A DNA stretch of 64,000 bases from CAYZJV01 sp049310885 (GTDB lineage Bacteria > Spirochaetota > Spirochaetia > Sphaerochaetales > Sphaerochaetaceae): the NCBI RefSeq assembly GCF_049310885.1, contig NZ_JBMDYO010000002.1:248001-312000 (forward strand). The letters are read 5' to 3'. Below the pieces are notes generated by a model. That model saw only the letters and a program-made list of their open reading frames with translations. It was not told the origin of the DNA and searched no databases. This document shows, piece after piece, positions 15,192-24,791 of this stretch (the stretch's first letter is position 1; every line of letters begins with the position of its first letter). Position numbers and translations under genes: made by a program.

Positions 15192-16165
15192 TTTCCTTGT
15201 GCGATAGCCACATCATTTATGGGATATCGTACCGGTAATCCTTGTACGTACCGTAATGCTTCTTCAGCACATTTTTGTTTCAACTCTTTTGCGGATTCTT
15301 CCGAATACCAAGCCATATGTGGAGTTACGATAATGTCTTCACAAGCTAAAATCGGATCACCCGCTATCAGCGGTTCAGACTCCACGACATCCAAAGCAGC
15401 TCCAGCCAAATGATGGGATCGGATAGCTTCAAGCAGTGCTTTCTCATCTACAATCCCACCACGCGATACATTGATGAGATACGCACCCTTTTTCATTTTT
15501 CCAATTGTTGATTCATTTAACAAATTATTGCTCAATTCGTTTAAAGAGCAGTGTACAGAAACGATGTCAGATTTTTCTAATACTTCTTCCAAAGAAACAT
15601 AACCGATATCATCAGGAAACTGATTTGACTCAACTTCATATCTGGGATCGTAACCGATCACAGTGTAACCAAGGGCTTTTACACGCTTTGCAAAAGCTGA
15701 TCCAATTCTTCCTACGCCGATTATCCCCACAGTTCTATAACTACCACGATGAATTGGAATAGTTTGTTTATAATCCCATACACCCTTCCGAGTTTGGGCT
15801 ACTATTTTATCTACCTTTCTAACTAACGCTAACATCAGCGCTAGAGCATGATCAGCAACTTCATTTACACCATAATCAGGAATGTTACAAACTTGCACTC
15901 CATATCTTGTAGCATCCTCAATATTGATGTTGTCATATCCCACACCATAGCGGACCACACATTTTAGTGAAGGAATACTTTCAAATATTTTTTTATCCAT
16001 CAGAACATATTGGTTCAACAAGGCATCAACACCTTGACACTGTGCAATAACCTCTTCTTGCGATTTGCAATGAAGCCATCGATATTCTACACCAGCACTT
16101 TCAAAGACAGCTTTCTCCTGATCAATATTGGAATGATCACAATCACAAATATAAATTTTTTTCAT
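15188..16165 (-). CDS. D-isomer 2-hydroxyacid dehydrogenase family protein
   Basis: The protein is 325 residues from the ATG at 16165 (a TTG one codon earlier is less likely). The NAD-binding site is GIIGVGRIGSAFAKRV; the catalytic Arg lies in NVSRGGIVDEKAL; the Glu-His pair lies in DVVESEPL and VTPHMAWYSEES. The family reduces 2-keto acids to D-2-hydroxy acids or the reverse (phosphoglycerate, glyoxylate, hydroxypyruvate). The locus suggests interconversion of a 2-keto acid made by the aldolases or dehydratase nearby. The exact substrate is not clear. Confidence 0.87.
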   Translation of the reverse strand: MKKIYICDCDHSNIDQEKAVFESAGVEYRWLHCKSQEEVIAQCQGVDALLNQYVLMDKKIFESIPSLKCVVRYGVGYDNINIEDATRYGVQVCNIPDYGVNEVADHALALMLALVRKVDKIVAQTRKGVWDYKQTIPIHRGSYRTVGIIGVGRIGSAFAKRVKALGYTVIGYDPRYEVESNQFPDDIGYVSLEEVLEKSDIVSVHCSLNELSNNLLNESTIGKMKKGAYLINVSRGGIVDEKALLEAIRSHHLAGAALDVVESEPLIAGDPILACEDIIVTPHMAWYSEESAKELKQKCAEEALRYVQGLPVRYPINDVAIAQGK

Positions 16166-16196
16166 CAAACACCCACTTCAAATAATTTATCTTAGA

Positions 16197-16955
16197 TTAT
16201 GAAGTCCAGATACATCCCAATCTCTTAGAAATTTCGGTAGCTGCATGGACAACAGCAGAAGCTACTTTTTCTTCATCGACTTCATCAAAATACTCCAAAG
16301 CCCAACTCACACTAATCGCAGCAATGACTTCCTTTCGATAGTCCCTGACTGGGGCAGCAATACAGCGAAACCCTAATTGGTCTTCTTCATTATCATATGT
16401 CCACCCACGTTTGCGACTTTCTTCCAACTCTTTTAACAAGAATTTTCGATCTGTAATCGTATTGTGTGTTCGTCTCGTCAATTCATGCTCTAAAATAAAT
16501 TTCTCTAAGGAATCCTTCTCCCATCTTAATAATAAAGATTTACCCAGTCCTGTAGAAAAAAGTGATCTACGTTGTCCTATGTAAGAATAACTTCTTAATG
16601 TATCACTTGTATCGACTCTATCCGTATAACATACGTGATCTTCAATATTAATTGCCATGAATGATACAAAACCGACACGTTTGGTCAATTCGACTAAAAT
16701 TGGATGTGCTTCTGTTTTCAGTTCAAGTCTATTGAGGAATAAAGCAGAGATTTCAATAAATTTCAGACCTATCTTATAGATTCCACTATCTCTTTTTTCA
16801 ACGTATCCACGCTCAACCAAATTACTTAATAATCTAAATACCGTACTTATTGGTAAATCAACTTTTTGAGCAATAGCAGTTAAAGCTAAGCCATTTGGTT
16901 CAAAAGATAACAATTCGATAAGATCAAAGGTCCTGTCGATAGACTGAACTTTCAT
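16197..16955 (-). CDS. IclR-family transcriptional regulator
   Basis: A 252-residue protein. The N-terminal winged helix (SIDRTFDLIELLSFEPNGLALTAIAQKVDLPISTVFRLLSNLVERGYVE, residues 4-53) and the C-terminal IclR effector domain (SRKRGWTYDNEEDQLGFRCIAAPVRDYRKEVIAAISVS) are both complete. IclR regulators bind small carboxylates or sugar acids. Being placed between the catabolic operon (17063-26069) and the two dehydrogenase genes, it most likely controls the whole locus. A candidate site near the importer promoter is listed at 26140-26158. Confidence 0.92.
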   Translation of the reverse strand: MKVQSIDRTFDLIELLSFEPNGLALTAIAQKVDLPISTVFRLLSNLVERGYVEKRDSGIYKIGLKFIEISALFLNRLELKTEAHPILVELTKRVGFVSFMAINIEDHVCYTDRVDTSDTLRSYSYIGQRRSLFSTGLGKSLLLRWEKDSLEKFILEHELTRRTHNTITDRKFLLKELEESRKRGWTYDNEEDQLGFRCIAAPVRDYRKEVIAAISVSWALEYFDEVDEEKVASAVVHAATEISKRLGCIWTS

Positions 16956-17062
16956 AAGACTTCCTTTTAATAAGTGTACCGTATTTTGGCATAATGGCTT
17001 CCAATCGACAACACCTTGCGGTATTGCCGATTGAACTTACCAAAATCATTAAAAGATTCCAA

Positions 17063-18238
17063 TTATTTTGGGTCGTCTTCAGAAAATCCAGGAGCTAGAA
17101 CATAAAGACCTGCACCTTCACGTCTTCCAGGCATCACAAAAGACTTATAGGTAACCTGTTCTTGTTGCCTGAATTTTTCGAGTAAGTCCTCACTGAAAGT
17201 TATTCCAAATCCTGGCGAATCTCCACAGATTAACCAACCATCCTCAATCTTATTATCGACTGTGTAGCCCCAATCTTCCCAAGCATTTACAACCTCTATC
17301 ATCATGTGGTTAGGAAGAGCTGCAGCAAAATGTCCCATAAAATTACCTGGTGTATTCATGACACATACTGGCAATTCATATGCATATGCCAATTCTGCAA
17401 CATGGAGCGCTCCTGTTATTCCAGTAGTGTAATTACCGATCTCAACTATATCCATGGAGTTCGCTTCAAAATGTGGAACAAATTCAGTGACATATTTCAA
17501 GTTCTCTCCACTTGCAACCGCAGCGGTTATGCTATCAGAAACTTTTTTGAGCCCTTGAACATTCCATCTTCCAGCAGGTTCTTCTGCCCAGGCTAAGTCA
17601 AACTCTTGTTCAATCTCCCGAATACGTCTGATCGCCTCTTTAGGCGCCCAGTATTCATTGGAATCTATAGCTACCTGTCCCTTACGACCATTAACAGACA
17701 ATGCATCCTGAACAATACGAAGGCGAGCCATATCAAATTCTTGGTCCAAGCCGATTTTCACTTTTCCCATAGTTATTCCAAGCTTGGCCATTTCGTCGTA
17801 GAAGGCTTTCAACTCTTTGCTCGATAGTGAAGATCCGATTTCACTAGCATAAGCCTTTACCTTTGGACTAGATGCTCCCAAAGTTCGATACAAAGGTTCA
17901 TCATTTGCTTTTGCTTTCAAATCCCATAAAGCAAGATCAAGTCCTGCAATTGCCTCACTGGCTATTCCTCTACATCCACTTTTAAAAACATAATCAACCA
18001 AGGTCTTATATAAACCCTTTACTCCTCGTGGATCTTTTCCTATCAACAAGGGAGCAAGATTATGAACCATTTGTTCTGCTGCTGGCAAAGTTATTGAAGT
18101 TCCTTGTAGTCCTTCATCTGTAGTGATTAATATTGCTAAAGATGCCCAAGAACTTTGACCATACGGAAAATTTGCGTCTGCAAGTGGCCGGGCACTTTCA
18201 TAACGATGAACCTGTGTTTGAACTCGAGTGATTTTCAT
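17063..18238 (-). CDS. Enolase-superfamily (MR/MLE) sugar-acid dehydratase
   Basis: A 391-residue mandelate racemase/muconate lactonizing enzyme family protein. KVKIGL supplies the KxK-type base, VAIDSNEYW, WAEEP and SGEN supply the three magnesium ligands, and GHFAAALPNHMMIE holds the late active-site His region. Most relatives dehydrate an aldonate or aldarate to a 2-keto-3-deoxy acid. That fits the aldolases encoded just upstream. Length is normal (380-400). It is the last gene of the catabolic run that starts at the importer; the exact sugar acid cannot be read from the sequence. Confidence 0.87.
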   Translation of the reverse strand: MKITRVQTQVHRYESARPLADANFPYGQSSWASLAILITTDEGLQGTSITLPAAEQMVHNLAPLLIGKDPRGVKGLYKTLVDYVFKSGCRGIASEAIAGLDLALWDLKAKANDEPLYRTLGASSPKVKAYASEIGSSLSSKELKAFYDEMAKLGITMGKVKIGLDQEFDMARLRIVQDALSVNGRKGQVAIDSNEYWAPKEAIRRIREIEQEFDLAWAEEPAGRWNVQGLKKVSDSITAAVASGENLKYVTEFVPHFEANSMDIVEIGNYTTGITGALHVAELAYAYELPVCVMNTPGNFMGHFAAALPNHMMIEVVNAWEDWGYTVDNKIEDGWLICGDSPGFGITFSEDLLEKFRQQEQVTYKSFVMPGRREGAGLYVLAPGFSEDDPK

Positions 18239-18264
18239 GTGATACTCCTTTTATATTTTCCCAT

Positions 18265-19629
18265 CTATAGGGAATTTGACTCTACATATTTTGCTGCAAG
18301 TTTTGCAGCTCCTTTCATCGAAGACTGTTCTGTAAAACAATAGTCAGCTGTTCTATACCATCTGCGCTTCGCTTCGATGATTGCTTCATTAACAGCCCCT
18401 CCAGTGATAAATATTTTATTGGAAAGCGATATCTTCTGATCCAATTCGTCCAAATGGTTACGCTGGTATGAACAAAGAGAACGAACCATAGCAACCAACA
18501 TCTCTTCTCTCGTGGTATCCTGAGTCAAATTTGTAAATCCTGCTTTTAATGCTTCAAGGGAATAACGGGACCCCATGAGGAATGGAATATATTCTACATC
18601 AGATTGTTTGTTGGCATATGATGTCAAAGCTGAAGGTACGAAATTATCGAAGAAAGCCCGGTAATCCATTTCACTACAAAAAACATCTCGAAACCATTCA
18701 TAGGCTTTTCCTCCAGCGTTCATCACATAGAGAGTTAACCATTGACCAGGAATGATTTGGGATCTGATATTGTAATTTTTCGAGGGTATGAACTTATCAA
18801 GGAGAACAGAAGATATTTCACAAGTACCATTAATATTGATAACGTCTCCCACCTGTAGCTCATCAAGGGAAAACATCGCTACGGCGGCATCATTCCCCCC
18901 GATTACCACGGCTGGTGGCTCATGAAATCCCAGTTGTTCTGCCAACTCTTGTTTCACGGTACCTATCGAGTCGAAAGATCGAATTATCTTGGGAAGTTTA
19001 CTCCTGTCTATAGCGAACATCTCGAGAAGTTCTGCATCCCATTCCATGTTCCCAGCATTGGCATTATTCAGACCAAAAAGTGAAACTGAAGAAGGATCAA
19101 TACCAAATTCGCCAGTTAACCAAGCTCCGAGTACCGTATTGGAATGACCGTAACATACAGTATTTTCATCAATCTCAGGATACATCTCTCTAATCCATAA
19201 TAGACTAGCCAAGGAACACCCACCTGCAACAGGCAGATTACCTGTGCGTTGTAAAATTGCATCTTCTCCAACTGTATCAATTATTTGTTGAGCTTGTTTT
19301 CTCGATCTTTGGTCAAACATCAAGATCGAAGGAAAGAGAGCTTCACCTTGAGAGTCCATGGGGGTGAATCCTGGAGTGCTACCTGATAATCCAATTGCTT
19401 TGACGAGGGCTAAATCATCCTTCATTGCTTCACATCCATGCACGAAGGCTTGTTTCCAATGCTCTGAATTAATATCAGAGAAGCTAGCATCTTTTTGTGG
19501 ATTGAGAGGATAGGTTTCAGAATAGGTTTGGATCAATGAGAGAGAGAAATCTTCCTTGACCTCATAAATACCCATCTTCAAAGAGGTAGTTCCAATATCA
19601 ACTCCCAATATCCTCATAGTATTTCTCAA
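18265..19629 (-). CDS. FGGY-family carbohydrate kinase
   Basis: The protein is 454 residues from a TTG at 19629, or 450 from the ATG at 19617. The TTG has AAAGGAAAG at good spacing; the ATG does not. LGVDIGTTSLKMGIYEV is the N-terminal phosphate loop, GLSGSTPGFTPMD the substrate loop, VIGGNDAAVAMF carries the likely catalytic Asp, and FITGGAVNEAI the adenosine motif. It phosphorylates a sugar, ketose or sugar acid with ATP. It resembles xylulokinase/gluconokinase-type members but is shorter than typical (about 500). It overlaps the stop of the upstream aldolase gene by 4 bases. Confidence 0.88.
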   Translation of the reverse strand: MRNTMRILGVDIGTTSLKMGIYEVKEDFSLSLIQTYSETYPLNPQKDASFSDINSEHWKQAFVHGCEAMKDDLALVKAIGLSGSTPGFTPMDSQGEALFPSILMFDQRSRKQAQQIIDTVGEDAILQRTGNLPVAGGCSLASLLWIREMYPEIDENTVCYGHSNTVLGAWLTGEFGIDPSSVSLFGLNNANAGNMEWDAELLEMFAIDRSKLPKIIRSFDSIGTVKQELAEQLGFHEPPAVVIGGNDAAVAMFSLDELQVGDVININGTCEISSVLLDKFIPSKNYNIRSQIIPGQWLTLYVMNAGGKAYEWFRDVFCSEMDYRAFFDNFVPSALTSYANKQSDVEYIPFLMGSRYSLEALKAGFTNLTQDTTREEMLVAMVRSLCSYQRNHLDELDQKISLSNKIFITGGAVNEAIIEAKRRWYRTADYCFTEQSSMKGAAKLAAKYVESNSL

Positions 19630-20510
19630 ATCATTCTTTCCTTTTCCAGAATCTGCCGTATTTTTGCTCTTTGATTCTCATCCAATTTTCTATAGGGAGA
19701 TCTTGGGTTCAGCCCGTTATAACCACAGATATCCATGGCTGCTTTGACTCCCGCAACACCGTAGATGCCTGAAACTTCCTGATTAATCCGTTGAAGGCGA
19801 TTGTGCAGCTCTCTTGCTTGTGAATATTCTTCCTTCAAAAAGAGATCATACAATTCCACACATGTATCAGGTATCGCATTTGCCAAGGAAACAACGCCTC
19901 CTGTCGCACCGCAGTGCAGTGCAGGATAAAGGAAGTTTGCCGTTCCTGACAAAATTGAAAAATCAGGATTATCCAAATTTGCCCTGCTGAGGAATGCAAA
20001 TGGTCCCGATGACCCAGAATCCTTAATTCCGATAATATTTGGGTTTCCGAAGAACCGGTGGAGCAATTTGGGACTGATTGCAACATTATTAAGAAAGCCG
20101 GGACAGTTATATAGGATGATTTTAATAGATGAGCTAGCGGCGAGTTGTAGATAAAAATCAACAATAACCTCCCCATCAGCCATTTTCGAAAAATATGATG
20201 GAGGGGACACTAGACATGTATTGAATCCTAGATCTGTTACCTGATGTATAGCATATTTTGCCTGTTTCATTGATTCAACAGATATTCCCACCATAACATT
20301 TTTCTCAATCGGTTGGGACGCATAAAATTCCAAAAGCTTTCTACGTTCCGATTCGAGCATACTACGAGGCTCACCATTACTTCCGAGCAATAGATATCCT
20401 TCCAGCCGAGATTTCTCATAGCGAAGAATATTATGAACCAAGGCATCAAAGTCTATCTCATCTTGATCATTGAATGGGGTTGTCAATGGCGCCCAAATTC
20501 CTTTCAGCAT
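19626..20510 (-). CDS. DHDPS/N-acetylneuraminate lyase family aldolase
   Basis: The protein is 294 residues from the ATG at 20510, which has GGAGG 5 bases upstream; a start 12 bases earlier lacks it. Class I lyase landmarks: APLTTPFND at the start, LLGSNGEPRSM (the T/S-T/N loop), LYNCPGF (catalytic Tyr) and IIGIKDSGSSG (Schiff-base Lys). The family cleaves or makes 2-keto-3-deoxy acids via pyruvate. In this operon a role as 2-keto-3-deoxy sugar-acid aldolase or dehydratase is more likely than lysine synthesis. Confidence 0.9.
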   Translation of the reverse strand: MLKGIWAPLTTPFNDQDEIDFDALVHNILRYEKSRLEGYLLLGSNGEPRSMLESERRKLLEFYASQPIEKNVMVGISVESMKQAKYAIHQVTDLGFNTCLVSPPSYFSKMADGEVIVDFYLQLAASSSIKIILYNCPGFLNNVAISPKLLHRFFGNPNIIGIKDSGSSGPFAFLSRANLDNPDFSILSGTANFLYPALHCGATGGVVSLANAIPDTCVELYDLFLKEEYSQARELHNRLQRINQEVSGIYGVAGVKAAMDICGYNGLNPRSPYRKLDENQRAKIRQILEKERMI

Positions 20511-20524
20511 ACGTTCCTCCATCC

Positions 20525-21286
20525 TTAAGATTTTTTTGTAATCACTTCTTCAATATCAGAGAAGTGAATCATTGGACCTAAATGAAAATCGCTAGGGATT
20601 TTTGTACAATTTGCGGGAGTATATTCATCCCCTAGACTATCAACAATTATCGTTGCGGATGAAAGATCTTCAGATTCCGTGTATGCATTGGTTGTCGCCA
20701 AAACTTTGATTCCAGCTGCAGCTGCAGCCTGAACTCCATTCTGGGAATCTTCCACGACCAATACTGATTGGGGAGATATCTTTAAGATTTCTAGTGCCAT
20801 ATTGTATATTTCTGGATCTGGTTTTTTCTTTTTCACGATATCTCCCGCCAAAACCAAATCGAAAGAAAATTCAGGCAAGAGAAACTTAAGTACACTATCG
20901 GCAAAATTCCTATTTGAGGTGGTACAAAGTGCGATTTTCTTATTCGTTCCTACTATTTCCCCAATAAATCGACGAACACCAGGTCTTAAGGGCAACTCCC
21001 CAGTACCTATCATCTCGATCAGAATCTCCGTCTTCCTTTTATGTAATGTTTTTACAAAATCCTCAAATTTATCTGATTCTACCGGCAAACGGCCAACAAT
21101 ATTTCTAAAATAGTATGCTATCCTCTCTTTTCCCCCAGCGACTGAAAGTAATTCATGGTATAGATTTTCATCCCATTGAACAGCTATTTCGGACTCTTTG
21201 AAAGCTTTATTGAAAGCTACTCGATGACCTTGCCTCTCTGTATCGACCAAAACTCCGTCCAGATCAAAAAAAACTGCCTCTATCAT
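20525..21286 (-). CDS. HAD-superfamily sugar phosphatase/phosphomutase
   Basis: The protein is 253 residues from the ATG at 21286 (AAGGAG 9 bases upstream; the TTG three codons earlier is too near the Shine-Dalgarno). HAD motifs: FFDLDGVLVDTE (I), CTTSN (II), KKKKPDPEIY (III) and VVEDSQNGVQAA (IV). The helical cap lies between motifs I and II, as in beta-phosphoglucomutase and 2-deoxyglucose-6-phosphatase. It removes or moves a phosphate on a sugar phosphate. Its place among aldolase genes suggests it acts on a pathway intermediate. Confidence 0.87.
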   Translation of the reverse strand: MIEAVFFDLDGVLVDTERQGHRVAFNKAFKESEIAVQWDENLYHELLSVAGGKERIAYYFRNIVGRLPVESDKFEDFVKTLHKRKTEILIEMIGTGELPLRPGVRRFIGEIVGTNKKIALCTTSNRNFADSVLKFLLPEFSFDLVLAGDIVKKKKPDPEIYNMALEILKISPQSVLVVEDSQNGVQAAAAAGIKVLATTNAYTESEDLSSATIIVDSLGDEYTPANCTKIPSDFHLGPMIHFSDIEEVITKKS

Positions 21287-21299
21287 GTAATTCAACTCC

Positions 21300-22175
21300 T
21301 TACGCTTTTTCGCCAGAACCTAAAATCCCAATCCATTCGGAGATTTTTTCAACATGAGCATTGAAGACCTCTTTGTCTAACTTCCCAGGATTATATTCCG
21401 AAGGATGTCCTGTTAGATAATTGAAGGTTGTGTCGATCAGTACATGTTTCAATTCGGTAGATACATTAAATTTGGCTCCACCATTGACAATCAATTGTTT
21501 CACCATCGATTGCTGTAACCCAGTTCCTCCATGTATAACCAAAGGAACAATCGAATCACGTTTATGCAATAGAGTAAAAATCTCTTTCAATCGTTTCAAA
21601 TCAATAAAAGGATTGGCGGTCTTATATACACCATGTGCTGTGCCTATTGCCGGCGCGAACAAATCGACTTGGGATCTTTCAACGTACTCCAAAACTTTAT
21701 CGACTGGGCATAGAGCAGCATCATCTTCATTGACTACAATCTGATCCTCTACGCCCATAACAGTACCCAACTCACCCTCGACACTGATATTTCCAATAGA
21801 ATGGCAATACTCGGTTACTCTTTTTGTATTTTCGATGTTCTTGTCGAAATCCAGACTCGAACCATCGTACATAATATTCGTGTAACCGGCATCAGCACAT
21901 TCAAGACAGAAGTCGACATCGGTACAATGATCCAGATGAAGACATATTGGAATAGTACTATTATTAGCCAGACTCTTGATTGCTCCAACAATCATATGTG
22001 GCGAATAGAATTTTGCAGGACTGACCGATGTTTGTAGTATTACTGGAGCATTCATTTCTTCAGCAGCTTTGATAATGGCTTTTGCTTGCACAAAACTTGT
22101 AAAATTAAAAGCTCCTACACAATAGTTCTCTATTGTTGCTTTTTGAAGCATCTCTTTTGCACTTGTTAATGGCAT
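21300..22175 (-). CDS. Class II fructose/tagatose-bisphosphate aldolase family
   Basis: A 291-residue zinc-dependent aldolase. CLHLDHCTD gives the first metal/catalytic site (Asp and His), SVEGELGTVMG the second, GTAHGVYK and VIHGGTGLQ the remaining zinc and phosphate-binding loops. The size and EGELG-GTAHG pattern match the GatY/KbaY/FbaA group. It splits a ketose 1,6-bisphosphate or related ketose phosphate into dihydroxyacetone phosphate and an aldehyde. It sits between the HpaI-type aldolase and the HAD gene with only 3-13 bases between genes, so it is in the same operon. Confidence 0.9.
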   Translation of the reverse strand: MPLTSAKEMLQKATIENYCVGAFNFTSFVQAKAIIKAAEEMNAPVILQTSVSPAKFYSPHMIVGAIKSLANNSTIPICLHLDHCTDVDFCLECADAGYTNIMYDGSSLDFDKNIENTKRVTEYCHSIGNISVEGELGTVMGVEDQIVVNEDDAALCPVDKVLEYVERSQVDLFAPAIGTAHGVYKTANPFIDLKRLKEIFTLLHKRDSIVPLVIHGGTGLQQSMVKQLIVNGGAKFNVSTELKHVLIDTTFNYLTGHPSEYNPGKLDKEVFNAHVEKISEWIGILGSGEKA

Positions 22176-22178
22176 ATA

Positions 22179-22982
22179 CTATTTTCCCTTTTTAAAATTA
22201 CTAAGATTTTCCAAAACTCTCGCCGACTCACTTTGAATAAAACCCAGATCATCGCCACTCGAAAGAAAGTCGATACCATTGTCTAGCCACCACTTTACTA
22301 GAGTCAAATCATTGAATCCCAAGGAAATACCACAGGGTATGCCAGCTTTCTTACATTTTTCCAATACACTCAAGCATGCAGATTTAACCTTATCACCGCC
22401 AATTTTTCCAGGACATCCTAACGAAGCAGACATATCCAAAGGTCCTAGGATGACCAAGTCAAAGCCTTCAACTTCCAGTATTTCATCGCAATGTTCTACA
22501 GCATCAGCATGTTCGATCTGAAGAGCTAGAAGGAACGTTTTTCGTGTGTTCTCCACGTAATCAGAGAAATCCATATTATTGTATTGATTAGACCTTCTTG
22601 GTCCTAACCCACGAATCCCTTTGGGAGGATATGTACACGCTTCAACAGCTCTTTCCGCATCTTTTCTACTATTGATCATTGGTACAATTATCCCGTCAGG
22701 ATTCAATTCGAGGATTGGTTTCAGTCGAACAGGATCATTCCATGGGACTCGTACAAATGATAATGCTCCCCCTGCATGTGCAGCTAAGATATGTGCATAG
22801 ATTTTTTCTGCGGTATAGGAAGAATGTTCTCCGTCAATCCAAATATATGTGTATCCGGTGAGGGCCATAATCTCGGTTATCATTGGATCTTGCAGAAAAA
22901 CATGTCCTCCGAAAGGCACTTCTTGTCGTTTAATTTGTTGTAAGAATAATTGTGCTTTAGAAATTCCGACAGTCTCATTCAT
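22179..22982 (-). CDS. HpcH/HpaI-family aldolase
   Basis: A 267-residue class II pyruvate aldolase. Motifs: IWIDGEHSSY (His/Asp region, about residues 48-57), SFVRVPWNDP, GIIVPMINSRKDAE, GIRGLGPRRSNQY, ALQIEHADAVEHCDEI (metal Glu) and DLVILGPLDMSASLG (metal Asp). Relatives split 2-keto-3-deoxy-L-rhamnonate, 4-hydroxy-2-oxoheptanedioate or 5-keto-4-deoxyglucarate into pyruvate and an aldehyde. It follows the permease gene by 4 bases. It is one of three mechanistically distinct aldolases in the operon. Confidence 0.9.
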   Translation of the reverse strand: MNETVGISKAQLFLQQIKRQEVPFGGHVFLQDPMITEIMALTGYTYIWIDGEHSSYTAEKIYAHILAAHAGGALSFVRVPWNDPVRLKPILELNPDGIIVPMINSRKDAERAVEACTYPPKGIRGLGPRRSNQYNNMDFSDYVENTRKTFLLALQIEHADAVEHCDEILEVEGFDLVILGPLDMSASLGCPGKIGGDKVKSACLSVLEKCKKAGIPCGISLGFNDLTLVKWWLDNGIDFLSSGDDLGFIQSESARVLENLSNFKKGK

Positions 22983-22986
22983 CGTA

Positions 22987-23832
22987 TTATCCTTTTACAG
23001 CTCCAGCTGTTAATCCTGCTACCATACTCTTTTGGATGAACATAAAAAGAATAATTACAGGTATCGAACTAATCACACCACCAGCCGCCAAGAGCCCCCA
23101 ATTAAGAACATGCTGTCCTATCAAGGTGGATAAACCAACTGGTAAAGTGCGAGTCTCAACACTTCTCGTAAATGTCACAGCAAAGAGAAATTCATTCCAT
23201 GCATAGATAAAGATATAAATCAAAGTAGCAACTAGGGCAGATGTCGCTAGAGGAAGTATTATTCTTATAAAGGCTCCTCCATGAGTACAACCATCTACCA
23301 TAGCAGATTCTTCTAGCTCATTCGGTATCGAATTGAAAAAACCGGTTAACATCCAACAACTGAAAGGTATGGAATAAGTTGAATAGGCAATTACTAGCGA
23401 AATATAAGTATCCAAAATACCTAACTTTAGAAAGATTACATACAAAGGGATCAGAAGAAGAACAACAGGAAACATATTCAAGGTTAAGAATAGAAGCATG
23501 GTGAAGCTTCTTCCTTTAAACCTAAAGCGCGAAACACTATATGCTGCGGTTGTCGCGATAATCAAAGAGAGGATCGATGAACCTAATGCAACGATAAGAC
23601 TGTTGGTAATATATCTAAAGAATGGGAGAGTACTGAATACACTCCGATAGTGTTCAAACGTTGCTTTAGTAGGAAAAAATTGTAACTCGAGAGTTATTAT
23701 TTCTTTTGAAGGTTTAATTGAAGTGAGAATTATCCATAAGAAAGGGAATAACATCACCAGAATCACAAGAATAATTAGTAGATCGGGAATACTTTTTCGA
23801 AATTTTCTGTATGTAAAATATCTTGTCATCAT
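22987..23832 (-). CDS. CUT1 sugar ABC transporter permease (MalG-like)
   Basis: A 281-residue integral membrane protein with six predicted segments, starting LLIILVILVMLFPFLWIIL. The EAA loop that contacts the ATPase reads NELEESAMVDGCTHGGAFIRIILPLA near residue 190. A C-terminal AGLTAGAVKG is typical of MalG-type subunits. The start overlaps the stop of the other permease by 4 bases (ATGA). It forms the inner-membrane channel with the MalF-like partner. No ATP-binding subunit is encoded in this operon. Confidence 0.93.
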   Translation of the reverse strand: MMTRYFTYRKFRKSIPDLLIILVILVMLFPFLWIILTSIKPSKEIITLELQFFPTKATFEHYRSVFSTLPFFRYITNSLIVALGSSILSLIIATTAAYSVSRFRFKGRSFTMLLFLTLNMFPVVLLLIPLYVIFLKLGILDTYISLVIAYSTYSIPFSCWMLTGFFNSIPNELEESAMVDGCTHGGAFIRIILPLATSALVATLIYIFIYAWNEFLFAVTFTRSVETRTLPVGLSTLIGQHVLNWGLLAAGGVISSIPVIILFMFIQKSMVAGLTAGAVKG

Positions 23833-24722
23833 ATAATCTCTTCTTTCCGTGCACGGGATACATAAATCATGATTACAACAATGAGAAGAATTGTCATAAA
23901 TATGGATAAAGAGGCAGAATATCCATAGTTCAAAGTACTTCTAGCAGTCATAAACGTATAAACTGAAAGTACTTGAGTACTATATCCAGGACCTCCTTCT
24001 GTCATATTGAAAATAATATCTACAAAATTAGCTGTCCAAATAATTCTTAATAAAGTTGTAGTAACAATTGTAGGCATAATTGAAGGAATTGTTATGCTGA
24101 ACAACTGTTGCCACTTTGAAGCGCCATCAATCTTGGACGCTTCATAAAGCTCTTTCGGAACCGATTGTAGACCAGCGAGCAACATCAAGGTAAAGAAAGG
24201 TACCCCTTTCCATATTGATGCGACGATGACAGCAAACATGGCCGTATCCGGCAAGGTCAACCACGCAATATTCTCGTTGATCAGCCCCATACTCTTCAAG
24301 ATTGTATTAAACAGACCATAATTTGCATTAAATAACCATCGCCACATAAAAGCTGCCAGAACTCCAGGAATTACCCAAGGTATAAGAATCAAATTTCTAG
24401 AAACCCGGGAAATAAAACTTGTACTGTTCAACATTAGTGCGAAAATCAATCCAAATAAGAATTGGAATAAGACAGTTCCAAAAACATATACCCCAGTTTT
24501 TACAAGCGAAGACCAAAAGACCGGATCCTGCAAAGCCTTGTAATAGTTACCAAATGCAATAAACTTGATATCATTCGGTTTAAGCAAGGAATAACTCTGG
24601 AATGACATCACCAATGCCCTAAATATTGGAAATGCGATTACTCCTAAGATTGCAATATATGCAGGAAGAAGTAGAACATATGGCCTAAGGGTATTTTTTT
24701 GTTTGTATGTCAAGCTTATCAC
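23829..24722 (-). CDS. CUT1 sugar ABC transporter permease (MalF-like)
   Basis: A 297-residue membrane protein starting with GTG (AAGGAGG 5 bases upstream). Six hydrophobic segments begin at LRPYVLLLPAYIAILGVIAFPIF. The EAA motif is PKELYEASKIDGASKWQQLFSITIPSI near residue 190. It pairs with the MalG-like permease and the binding protein encoded upstream. The domain order and length match the simpler UgpA/LacF-type subunits, not E. coli MalF with its large periplasmic loop. Confidence 0.93.
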   Translation of the reverse strand: MISLTYKQKNTLRPYVLLLPAYIAILGVIAFPIFRALVMSFQSYSLLKPNDIKFIAFGNYYKALQDPVFWSSLVKTGVYVFGTVLFQFLFGLIFALMLNSTSFISRVSRNLILIPWVIPGVLAAFMWRWLFNANYGLFNTILKSMGLINENIAWLTLPDTAMFAVIVASIWKGVPFFTLMLLAGLQSVPKELYEASKIDGASKWQQLFSITIPSIMPTIVTTTLLRIIWTANFVDIIFNMTEGGPGYSTQVLSVYTFMTARSTLNYGYSASLSIFMTILLIVVIMIYVSRARKEEII

Positions 24723-24749
24723 TTAGACCTCCTTATCTAACAAAGATAG

Positions 24750-24779
24750 AGGCGGTGAAGAGCGAATCGTTCACCGCCT
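24750..24779 (-). other. Stem-loop between binding-protein and permease genes
   Basis: AGGCGGTGAA (24750-24759) and TTCACCGCCT (24770-24779) form a perfect 10-bp stem with a 10-base loop just after the binding-protein stop codon. No U-run follows, so it looks like an mRNA-stabilising or partially terminating structure. Confidence 0.65.
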
Positions 24780-24791
24780 GGATAGTTCAGA

